Shown here: piece after piece, positions 47,959 through 55,838 of the stretch
How the letters are laid out: each line of letters starts with the position of its first letter
Numbering within the stretch: position 1 is the first letter of the stretch
DNA from: Rhodopseudomonas sp. BAL398
Lineage (GTDB): Bacteria > Pseudomonadota > Alphaproteobacteria > Rhizobiales > Xanthobacteraceae
Assembly (NCBI RefSeq): GCF_033001325.1
Contig: NZ_CP133111.1
Location: 1,116,001-1,180,000, forward strand
Length of the DNA: 64,000 bases
Direction of reading: 5' to 3'
Program-made: the position numbers and the translations under genes
The notes under the pieces: generated by a model
The model's database searches: none
Told to the model about the DNA's origin: nothing
Seen by the model: the letters and a program-made list of their open reading frames with translations, nothing else

Positions 47959-50031
47959 CTACCAGGTGTAACCAACCCGCCCGCGGCCCTGATAGGTGGT
48001 GGTGCGATCGGCGAACTCGCCGTCGAACTGCAGCGCCACCGAGAAGCCGTTGCGAAACCGCAACTCGGCGCCGGCGGTGGCGAGCAGCAGGTCACCGGAC
48101 GATTGCGCCCCCATCACGCTGAAGCCGCTACCCGCCAGCGTCACGAACGACGCATTCATGATCGGGGCCGAAATCTGGTCATGGGCCCAGGCTGCGCGGC
48201 TGCGCAGGATCAGGAGATCGCCGTCGGCGAGCGGTGCGGACTGGTCGAACCACGCGCCTATTTCCGTCCGGGTGGCGTTTACGGTGTGAGCCTCATAGCT
48301 GCGCGCCAGTGGCGAATTGCTGTTCTCGCTGTAGGCCGGCGTGCGGAACGCCTGCGCCTGCAAGGCGCCATAGGGCGTGACGCCGAAGTCCGGGATCGTC
48401 GGCAGAACCGGCACGGCGAAGCGATAGCCGCCCTCGATCCGGGCGCCGAAATTGTTGGCATGGTAGTTGGCGTTGAGGTGATCACCGAGCACGGAGAGGT
48501 ATTGATCGGTGGTGACATCGTGCCAAGCATAGGCCAGCGCCGCCGACACATAGGCCGCATCGATCCGGGTCGAGGCATAGATCGCGGACTGGAACATGTC
48601 GCTGCGGCCGCCGCCGAAGCCGTCCGCCAGCGCATAATTGGTGCCGCCGCCGCCCAGCGCAAAGCCCACAATGGTGCTGGGGAGGATTCGATAATCCAGC
48701 CCTGCCGCGAAGCCATAGGCGCGGCTGGTGCGGTCGGTGGTGTCGGCGACGGAATCGCCCCTGGTCAAGGTTCGGCCACCATAGGCGCCGCCCCACACCG
48801 CCCAATTGCGCGGTTCGAGGCCGCGGTCCAGCGTGCCATCGATCGCCGCACTGGCAGGGGCCTTGGTGATCATATGCTGCGCCGCATACCCCAGCGTTCG
48901 CACCACCGGCACCGAGGGCCCGAAGCCGATGCGGCCTTCGGACAGGATGCTGCCGGCGAAGGGATTGAGCACCATCGAGAGGAAAGAATCCATGGCGCGG
49001 ATGCCGGATTGCGCCGTGCCGGTGCTGGCTTCGCCGGTCAGCTGCCGCAATACCATTGCCTGCGCGGTTGGACTGAGACCGGCCAACAACAGGAACGCCT
49101 CCGGAAATGCGCTGGAGATCGAATTGCCGGCGCCGATCGCATTGGCGAAGGCGGCGTTGATGGCGGCAGTCACGCCCTGCACCGGCGTCGGGGTCGTGCC
49201 CGATCCCGGGGTCGTCGTGGGTGTTGTTCCCGGGGTCGTCACCGGCGTTGTCGGTAGCAGCGGCGCCACCGCGCATGGCGACAGGTTGCGCGTCGAGATC
49301 TGGTTGGTATCGAGCGTCACCGCACCGTTGCGGGCCAGCGCGCTGCCGCAAGTGATGTTGGCGCCGGTGTTGAGCGTAATGCTGCTCAGCGCCAGGATGT
49401 CGCCGACGAACGAGGTCGTGGTGCCGAGCGTCGCCGAACTGCCGACGCGCCAATACACATTGCTGCCGAGTCCGCCGCCGATCACGGTGACGCTTGCGGC
49501 GCTTCCGGTGGTCAGCGAACTGCCGACATTGAAGATGAAGATCGCGTTCGGATTGCCGAGCGCGTTGAGCGTTAGCGCGCCGGTGAGCTGGGCCGACGAT
49601 GCAAAATTGTAGACGCCGGGGGTCAGCGTCAGGCCGCCGAGATCTTGTCCGGTCAGATCGCCGGTGGTGGGCCGGCTGGCGATGGCGTTGTAGCCGCTTG
49701 CCAGATCGATCTGGGCCTGGATCGCGATGGCGTCGCCGATATAGATGCCGCCGGGCGCAGTCACCATTCCGGGCGGAAAGCCGGTCACAGCGCTGCCGGG
49801 GCTCAGACCGAGGCTTCCGATTAGAACCGTTGGGCCGGTGTTGTTTACCGACGATCCTGCCAGCACCGCGAAATTCGCCGCGCTGCCGAGATTAGGAATT
49901 TGTGCCCATGCAGCCGATGGCGCGATCAGCGCCGCCAGGCAGGCCGGGCGAAGCAGGCGCCGGGCCCAACCGCCGCCAAAGCAGACAGGTGCGCCGAGTC
50001 GGGCAGGGAGGCGGCGAACGGGGCTGCGCAT
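47959..50031 (-). CDS. autotransporter with a DUF3494 (ice-binding-like) passenger
   Basis: 690 residues from the ATG at 50031, chosen for AGGAA 8 bases upstream; the frame runs 22 codons further without a good site. Order: signal peptide ending SAAWA (residue 43); residues about 44-245, a beta-solenoid-like domain opening IPNLGSAANFAVLAGSSV and with NPNAIFIFNVGSSL, SNVYWRVGSSATLGTTT and SFVGDILALSSITL, the DUF3494 signature; a Thr/Pro linker (TTPVTTPGTTPTTTPGSG) near 265; then an autotransporter barrel from about 410 (NWAVWGGAYGG) to the terminal aromatic residue (GRVGYTW). Predicted outer-membrane, surface-displayed. DUF3494 proteins bind ice or act as adhesins; function here unproven. Convergent with the MBL gene. 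Confidence 0.88.
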   Translation of the reverse strand: MRSPVRRLPARLGAPVCFGGGWARRLLRPACLAALIAPSAAWAQIPNLGSAANFAVLAGSSVNNTGPTVLIGSLGLSPGSAVTGFPPGMVTAPGGIYIGDAIAIQAQIDLASGYNAIASRPTTGDLTGQDLGGLTLTPGVYNFASSAQLTGALTLNALGNPNAIFIFNVGSSLTTGSAASVTVIGGGLGSNVYWRVGSSATLGTTTSFVGDILALSSITLNTGANITCGSALARNGAVTLDTNQISTRNLSPCAVAPLLPTTPVTTPGTTPTTTPGSGTTPTPVQGVTAAINAAFANAIGAGNSISSAFPEAFLLLAGLSPTAQAMVLRQLTGEASTGTAQSGIRAMDSFLSMVLNPFAGSILSEGRIGFGPSVPVVRTLGYAAQHMITKAPASAAIDGTLDRGLEPRNWAVWGGAYGGRTLTRGDSVADTTDRTSRAYGFAAGLDYRILPSTIVGFALGGGGTNYALADGFGGGRSDMFQSAIYASTRIDAAYVSAALAYAWHDVTTDQYLSVLGDHLNANYHANNFGARIEGGYRFAVPVLPTIPDFGVTPYGALQAQAFRTPAYSENSNSPLARSYEAHTVNATRTEIGAWFDQSAPLADGDLLILRSRAAWAHDQISAPIMNASFVTLAGSGFSVMGAQSSGDLLLATAGAELRFRNGFSVALQFDGEFADRTTTYQGRGRVGYTW

Positions 50032-50118
50032 GAGAGGTTTCCTTGTTCCACAAAGAAGCTCCTCACGCTTGAGCGAATGTGCGCAGGTACGCGGCACATT
50101 GTGAGATATGAGAACAAC

Positions 50119-50152
50119 ATGGTTAACGGCGAATGGTTAACAAATCGTTAAC
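50119..50152 (-). promoter_or_regulatory. CtrA-like binding sites upstream of the autotransporter
   Basis: Minus strand, from 50152 to 50119: TTAA, N7, TTAACCAT, then a second TTAACCAT. TTAA-N7-TTAA and TTAACCAT are the two forms of the CtrA recognition sequence in alphaproteobacteria. The cluster lies 87 bases before the start codon, in the 305-base interval 50032-50336 that otherwise shows nothing. Confidence 0.55.
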
Positions 50153-50336
50153 GACACGGTCGTCCGCCGATCGCGGGCGTGGCATCTGCCGTCGCCTCGC
50201 ATCGTCGCCGCCTATCGGACCGCTCTCTTACAATTTCCCGCTGACGCTGTTCGCCGCCGCGGTGCGGATGCGGGTGTGATTCGGAGTAACTCGTCGGCGC
50301 TTTGAACGCAATTGGCCCTTTGTCGTGATCCGCAGC

Positions 50337-50735
50337 CTACTCCGAAATCGCCTTGGCCGACTTCACCTGATCGCGCAGCATGAATTTCTGGATCTTGCCG
50401 GTCGAGGTTTTCGGGATCTCGGAGAACACCACCACCTTCGGGGTCTTGAAGCCCGGCATATGTTCGCGGCAATAGGCGATGATCTCGGCCTCTGTCGCAT
50501 GCGCGCCTTCCTTCAGTTCGATGAAGGCGCAGGGCACTTCGCCCCATTTGGCGTCGGGCTTGGCGACCACCGCGGCGAACAGGATCGCCGGGTGCTTGTA
50601 GAGGATGTCCTCGACCTCGACCGAGGAGACGTTCTCGCCGCCCGAGATGATGATGTCCTTGGAGCGGTCCTTGATGATGACGTAGCCGTGCTCGTCGAGC
50701 ACGCCGAGATCGCCGGTGTGAAACCAGCCGCCGGC
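50337..50735 (-). pseudogene. C-terminal fragment of an acyl-CoA ligase gene
   Basis: 399 bases aligned without gaps to 52240-52638, the 3' end of the intact ligase gene, with six differences counted by eye. It encodes GGWFHTGDLGVLDEHG through QVKSAKAISE and the stop (TAG instead of TAA). It has no N-terminal part, start or promoter of its own, so it is a truncated duplicate. Confidence 0.93.
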
Positions 50736-50747
50736 GCTAGCGGTCCC

Positions 50748-50945
50748 CTGACGCCGTCGGCGTTCCAGGTGCAGCACGGCAGCCATTTCAGCGTCAGCGA
50801 TGCGCTCTCCTGGATCGACCGCTTCAAGCCGAAGCGCGCGGTGATCACCAACATGCACGCCGATATCGACTACGAAGTGCTGCGCAGGCAACTGCCGGTG
50901 GGTGTCGTGCCGGGGTTTGACGGGATGCGGCTGGTGGTGGGCTGA
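50748..50945 (+). pseudogene. 3' fragment of an MBL-hydrolase gene with internal deletion
   Basis: Aligns with the intact MBL gene from 47588 to near its end, but 138 bases are missing between two copies of CAGCACGGC (47612-47620 and 47750-47758 in the intact gene). It encodes TPSAFQVQHGSHFSVSDALSW and ends GMRLVVG. It is joined head to head with the ligase fragment through 12 bases. More diverged from its parent than the ligase fragment is. Confidence 0.9.
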
Positions 50946-51198
50946 GCGCGGAGATAGACCGACGTGTCCGACACCCAGAAACCGACCAGGAGGCTCGACG
51001 CCTGAACGCGCGCTGCTGCGGCGAGAAAGAATCGGCTGCGGGCAGCGTTCGCGCTTCGCGACGGATGCGAGCGAGTCACGCTCGCTTCCCGCACGCCCCC
51101 CAGCGCAGACCCCAGCTTCTCGACCAAAAGCGGTCAAAAGACGGACATCGCGCCTGGTCCGAAAAGGGCCAGAAGCGGACCAAGTCACATTGCTCGCA
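50946..51198. other. non-coding stretch after the duplication scar
   Basis: No gene seen. It contains a small inverted repeat around GCGAGCGAGTCACGCTCGC and two GGTCCG/GCGGAC-type repeats near 51130-51185. Confidence 0.4.
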
Positions 51199-51888
51199 TT
51201 AGACTTGAGTTTTCCCCGCATTCACATTGTGTCCACTCTGCCCCAGACGTGGTTCTGTACCCGCCAACAGCCTTTGAATGTTAGCGCGATGGCGAGCGAT
51301 CACGTACAGGCCGCCGCAGGCCACTAGCAACCTATACGGCAAGGGATTCTCAAAAACGCAAACGAGAGCGATTGCCGTCAACGCGGCAAGGATCGAGCTG
51401 AGGGAGACAATTCTGGCTATAGCGAGCACACCGCCAAAAATTATTGCGGCACCCAGCCCAACGGGCCACGACATCGCCAGCAACACGCCGAGCCCGGTTG
51501 CTGCCGACTTGCCGCCGGTGAAATTCAGCCAGATCGAGCGGCTATGTCCCACGAGAACTGCAATTCCAGCCAGACAAACGATCCACGCCACCCACGTTTG
51601 AACACCAATTGCCGTCGGCGGCGTCGGAGATAGCAGCGCATAGAGCCAGGGACAAAATGAGCGGGCGACGCCAACGGCACAGACGCCTTTTAGCACATCG
51701 CCGACAAGCACAGCCAAGGCTGGCCATTTGCCAAGCGTCCGCAACACATTCGTTGCTCCAGTTGACTTGGAGCCATGCTCTCGAATGTCGAGGCCCCTTA
51801 GCATTTTCCCTGCCAAGTAGCCCGTGGGTATCGAGCCGAGAAGATAGGCGATCACCAAAGCAACTGCGACCGCTGTCCAGAACGCCAT
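51199..51888 (-). CDS. plsY: glycerol-3-phosphate acyltransferase PlsY, probably an extra copy
   Basis: Transfers an acyl group from acyl-phosphate to glycerol-3-phosphate in the inner membrane. 229 residues with about five transmembrane helices. The three catalytic loops are present: LLGSIPTGYLAGKMLRG, EHGSKSTGATNVLR and GHSRSIWLNFTGGKSAATG, and a C-terminal RHRANIQRLLAGTEPRLGQ. That ending and the overall wording resemble cyanobacterial PlsY as I recall them. Base composition is visibly lower in GC than the neighbours. It stands alone between duplicated fragments, which points to horizontal gain. Confidence 0.92.
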   Translation of the reverse strand: MAFWTAVAVALVIAYLLGSIPTGYLAGKMLRGLDIREHGSKSTGATNVLRTLGKWPALAVLVGDVLKGVCAVGVARSFCPWLYALLSPTPPTAIGVQTWVAWIVCLAGIAVLVGHSRSIWLNFTGGKSAATGLGVLLAMSWPVGLGAAIIFGGVLAIARIVSLSSILAALTAIALVCVFENPLPYRLLVACGGLYVIARHRANIQRLLAGTEPRLGQSGHNVNAGKTQV

Positions 51889-52239
51889 GGGTTGGACTTT
51901 CCGTTTGTCCCGCTGCTATTTTATCGCCGACTGCATCTGACCGCTATGGGTCAATTTCAGTCCTCCACCCGCTTGCGCCGCATGTCTGTTCCACAGCCAA
52001 TAGCAGACACCCAGGGCTCCACGCTCAGCACCGGTCAGGCCAGCAAACGGCATTCGCCTAACTGATGCGACCAACAAAAAGCCGCCCAAGGGCGGCTGTG
52101 AATTCACAGACTCGATGCGTACCGCCGCACTCGGAGCGAGTGATGTCGTGAGGGCGCGGGGCGCGAGATCGGTGGAATTGATGACCATTCCAGGACCTTT
52201 TCGCCAGCCCATCATGCGGTAGTGAGGAGGGCAGCGCGC
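51889..52239. other. 351-base interval between plsY and the ligase gene
   Basis: No gene seen. It contains the minus-strand terminator at 52076-52096. The stretch 51940-52020 (GACCGCTATGGGTCAATTTCAG and following) has the look of decayed mobile or coding DNA but could not be identified. Confidence 0.4.
52076..52096 (-). terminator. rho-independent terminator of the TRAP/ligase operon
   Basis: Minus strand GCCGCCC, loop TT, GGGCGGC, then TTTTTG. About 145 bases after the ligase stop. Nearly the same sequence, including the flanking CAACAAAAA, terminates the small gene at 14.8 kb. Confidence 0.8.
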
Positions 52240-53889
52240 TTACTCCGAAATCGCCTTCGCCGACTTCACCTGATCGCGCAGCATGAATTTCTGAATCTTG
52301 CCGGTCGAGGTTTTCGGGATCTCGGAGAACACCACGACCTTCGGGGTCTTGAAGCCCGGCATATGTTCGCGGCAATAGGCGATGATCTCGGCCTCTGTCG
52401 CATGCGCGCCTTCCTTCAGTTCGATGAAGGCGCAGGGCACTTCGCCCCATTTGGCGTCGGGCTTGGCCACCACCGCGGCGAACAGGATCGCCGGGTGCTT
52501 GTAGAGGATGTCCTCGACCTCGACCGAGGAGACGTTCTCGCCGCCCGAGATGATGATGTCCTTGGAGCGGTCCTTGATGATGACGTAGCCGTGCTCGTCG
52601 AGCACGCCGAGATCGCCGGTGTGAAACCAACCGCCGGCCAGCGCTTCCTTGGTGGCCTTCTCGTTCTTGAGATAGCCCTTCATCACGATATTGCCGCGGA
52701 ACATGACCTCGCCGATGGTCTCGCCGTCGCGCGGCACCTCGATCATGGTCTCCGGATCGAGCACGGTGACGGCTTCCTGCAGCGGATAGGGCACGCCCTG
52801 GCGGCGCTTCAGCTGGGCGCGCTCGGCGACCGGCAGATCGTCCCAGCCGGGCTGTTCGGCGCACACCGCCGCCGGCCCATAGACCTCGGTCAGGCCATAG
52901 ACATGGGTCAGCTTGATGCCGATATTTTCCGCGCCGGCCAGCACCGCGACCGGCGGCGCGGCACCGGCGATCAGCCCGACCACTTTGTGGGCGGCGGAGG
53001 CCTTGGGGGCGCCGGCGGCATTGATCAGCGTGTTGTAGACGATCGGCGCGCCGGCCATGTGGGTGACGCCGTGGCGGGCGATCAGCTCGAAGATCTTGGC
53101 CGGGTCGACTTTGCGCAGGCAGACATTGATGCCGGCCGCGGCCGCCATGGTCCAGGGGAAGCACCAGCCGTTGCAGTGAAACATCGGCAGCGTCCACAGA
53201 TAGACCGGGTGCTGGCCGAGATTGGCGGCGAGGATATTGCTGACGGCGTTGAGATAGGCGCCGCGATGATGCGTCACCACGCCCTTGGGATTGCCGGTGG
53301 TGCCCGAGGTGTAGCCCAGCGCGATGGCGTCCCATTCGTCCTGCGGCCGCACGCCGACAAAGCCGGGATCGCCGGAGGCGACCGCATATTCATATTCGAG
53401 TTCGCCGATCCGCTTGCCGCCGGGAAAGGTCGGGTCGTCGACGTCGATCACCTGCGGCTTTGGCCCATACATCAATTTCAGCGCCTCGGCGACCACGGCT
53501 GAGAATTCCGGATCGACCAGGATGATCTTGGCGCCGCCATGATCGAGCTGGAACGCGATCGAGGCGGCATCGAGCCGGATGTTGAGCGCGTTGAGCACCG
53601 CGCCGGCCATCGGCACCGCGAAATGCACTTCGTTCATCGCCGGGATATTCGGCAACATCGCCGCCACGGTGTCGCCGCGGCCGATGCCGCGCCGCACCAG
53701 CCAGGAGGCGAAGCGCCGGCAGCGGTCTCTCGTCTCGGCCCAGGTGAAATGCCGGCCCTCATAGACCGCGCTGGTGTGGTTCGGATAAATGTTGGCGGTG
53801 CGCTCGAGAAAACTCAGCGGCGACAGCGCCACGAAGTTCGCTGGCGTCTTGTCCAATCCGATGCTGTAAGGCCCTTGCGCGGTGCTCAT
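52240..53889 (-). CDS. AMP-dependent acyl-CoA synthetase
   Basis: Activates a carboxylic acid to its CoA thioester through an acyl-AMP. 549 residues. ATP loop YTSGTTGNPKGVV (about residue 190), A5 YGLTEVYGP, A7 GWFHTGDLG, A8 DRSKDIIISGGENVSS and A10 PKTSTGKIQK with the catalytic Lys. The sequence type is that of medium-chain or methylthiopropionate-type ligases (DmdB-like), but the substrate cannot be read off. Last gene of the dctP-dctQM-ligase operon, 56 bases after the transporter. Confidence 0.93.
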   Translation of the reverse strand: MSTAQGPYSIGLDKTPANFVALSPLSFLERTANIYPNHTSAVYEGRHFTWAETRDRCRRFASWLVRRGIGRGDTVAAMLPNIPAMNEVHFAVPMAGAVLNALNIRLDAASIAFQLDHGGAKIILVDPEFSAVVAEALKLMYGPKPQVIDVDDPTFPGGKRIGELEYEYAVASGDPGFVGVRPQDEWDAIALGYTSGTTGNPKGVVTHHRGAYLNAVSNILAANLGQHPVYLWTLPMFHCNGWCFPWTMAAAAGINVCLRKVDPAKIFELIARHGVTHMAGAPIVYNTLINAAGAPKASAAHKVVGLIAGAAPPVAVLAGAENIGIKLTHVYGLTEVYGPAAVCAEQPGWDDLPVAERAQLKRRQGVPYPLQEAVTVLDPETMIEVPRDGETIGEVMFRGNIVMKGYLKNEKATKEALAGGWFHTGDLGVLDEHGYVIIKDRSKDIIISGGENVSSVEVEDILYKHPAILFAAVVAKPDAKWGEVPCAFIELKEGAHATEAEIIAYCREHMPGFKTPKVVVFSEIPKTSTGKIQKFMLRDQVKSAKAISE

Positions 53890-53945
53890 GACGACTGCCT
53901 TTTCACTTCAAAACAATGCGGGCGCTTTCTCAACTCACGTGTCGG

Positions 53946-55829
53946 CTACAAGAAACCGATCGAGATCCAGGGAAACGCCGCGACCAGCATCAGGCCGATC
54001 AGCAGCGCCAGCATGTAGCCCCAGATCGGTCGGATACCTTCCGCCGGATCGACCCGACCGATCGCGCAGGCCGCATAATAGCCTACTCCGAATGGCGGCG
54101 CGAACAAGCCGATGCCCATCGCCAGAATGATGACCATCGCGTAGTGCACCTCATGGACTCCGACCGCCCGCGCGATCGGAAACAGCAGCGGCCCGAACAG
54201 CACGATGGCGGGAATACCTTCGAGCACGCTGCCCAGGATGACGAAAGCGACGATCGACACCGCCAGGAAGGTCGGCGGACCGCCGGGCAGGCCGGTCATT
54301 GCGCTGGCCAGCGCTCGCGAAAAGCCGGACTGGGTCAGGCCCCACGCCATCCCGGTCGCGGTGCCGATGATCAGCAGGATCGCGCCCGACAGGCTGGCGG
54401 TCTCGATCAGCATCGGCAGCAGCCGGCGCCAGTCGAAGCGACGGTAGATCAGTAGTCCCGCCGCCAGCGCGTAGACGATGCCGATGGTCGAGACCTCGGT
54501 CGCGGTGGCGACGCCCTCGACCACCGCGGCGCGGATCACGAAAGGCAGCGCCAATGCGGGCAGGGCGATGATAAAGGTTTTCAGGATCTGGCCGCCACTG
54601 GCCTTGGTGACATGGCTGAGGTCCTCGTGGCGATAGCGCCACCACACCAGCATGCACAGCGTGATCGCCAGCACCACGCCGGGTAGCAGACCACCTGTGA
54701 ACAGCGCCGCGATCGAGACGCCGGTGACCGAGCCGATGGTGATCAGCACCAGGCTCGGCGGAATCGTTTCGGTCTGGGCGCCGGTGGCGGCGAGCAGGGC
54801 GACCAGATCGCCCGGCTTGGCGCCGCGCGCCTTCATCTCGGGAAACAGCACCGGCGCCACCGCCGCCATGTCGGCGGCCTTGGAGCCGGAAATCCCGGAC
54901 ACCAGATACATCGCGCCGACCAGCACGTAATGCAGCCCGCCGCGGACATGGCCGAGCAGGCTGGCCAGGAACGCCACCATGGCGCGCGCCATCCCGGTCA
55001 TCTCGATCAGCAGGCCGAGAAACACGAACAGCGGCACCGCCAGCAGGATCAGATGGCTCATGCCCTCGTCGATCCGGCCGACCAGCACCATCAGCGGCGT
55101 GTGCGTGGTCAGCGCCAGATAACCGTAGATCGCCAGGCCAAAGCCGAACGCGATCGGCACGCCGGCGAACACGCAGGCGCCGGCGACGCCGACAAAGAAG
55201 ATCAGCAGATTGAGATTGCCGAGCGGCCGCAGCCAGGGCTGCGCCAGCCAGAACGCGCCGATCAGCACCGCCACCGTCAGCACCGCGCCAAATACCAGCC
55301 GCGGATTGCCGATCCGCACCAGCCGCAGTAGCGCAAACAGCGCCATCAGGCCGATGCCAACCGGCAGCGCCGCGGCGCGCCAGACATTGGAGATCTGCAG
55401 CGCCGGCGTGGTGATGAAGGTTTCCTCGTAAGCGTAGTCCCAGGACGGCCAGGCGATCAGCAGCAGGAACGCCAGCGCCGCGCAGGTCGCCACCATGTCG
55501 AGGAAGGCGCGGCGCTGCGGGCGCGCGATGGCGACCAAAGCCGTCATCCGCATATGTTCGCCGCGCCGAAACGCCACCACGGCGCCAAGCATCGCCAGCC
55601 ACAGAAACAGGATCGAGGCCAACTCGTCGGACCAGATCAACGGCGCGTGAAAGCCGTAGCGCGACACCACGCCGGCAAACAGCACGACGATCTCCGCGAC
55701 CACCAGCATGGCCGCGGGAATCTCGACCAGCGCGCCGAGCCCGCGGTCGAGCAGCTCGGTCACGGAGCGGCGGTGGAGAGCAGGGCGCCCCGCTCCACCG
55801 GCCAGTTGCGTCAGTTCGGCGTCAGCCAT
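53946..55829 (-). CDS. TRAP transporter, fused small (DctQ) and large (DctM) membrane subunits
   Basis: 627 residues. N-terminal DctQ-like part of four helices (about residues 20-190; LIWSDELASILFLWLAMLGAVVAFRRGEHMRM is the DctQ hallmark), then the DctM part with about 12 helices including GISGSKAADMAAVAPVLFPEM, ATGAQTETIPPSLVLITIGS and GIGLFAPPFGVGYY. Sodium-driven uptake of an organic acid delivered by the binding protein. 9 bases after dctP. Confidence 0.95.
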   Translation of the reverse strand: MADAELTQLAGGAGRPALHRRSVTELLDRGLGALVEIPAAMLVVAEIVVLFAGVVSRYGFHAPLIWSDELASILFLWLAMLGAVVAFRRGEHMRMTALVAIARPQRRAFLDMVATCAALAFLLLIAWPSWDYAYEETFITTPALQISNVWRAAALPVGIGLMALFALLRLVRIGNPRLVFGAVLTVAVLIGAFWLAQPWLRPLGNLNLLIFFVGVAGACVFAGVPIAFGFGLAIYGYLALTTHTPLMVLVGRIDEGMSHLILLAVPLFVFLGLLIEMTGMARAMVAFLASLLGHVRGGLHYVLVGAMYLVSGISGSKAADMAAVAPVLFPEMKARGAKPGDLVALLAATGAQTETIPPSLVLITIGSVTGVSIAALFTGGLLPGVVLAITLCMLVWWRYRHEDLSHVTKASGGQILKTFIIALPALALPFVIRAAVVEGVATATEVSTIGIVYALAAGLLIYRRFDWRRLLPMLIETASLSGAILLIIGTATGMAWGLTQSGFSRALASAMTGLPGGPPTFLAVSIVAFVILGSVLEGIPAIVLFGPLLFPIARAVGVHEVHYAMVIILAMGIGLFAPPFGVGYYAACAIGRVDPAEGIRPIWGYMLALLIGLMLVAAFPWISIGFL

Positions 55830-55838
55830 GCCGCGACG

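Noticed and set aside
50337-51221. A continuous 294-codon minus-strand frame across the duplication scar
   Set aside because: Only the last third is real ligase sequence; the rest reads the MBL fragment antisense and intergenic DNA. Treated as two pseudogene fragments instead of a chimeric gene.
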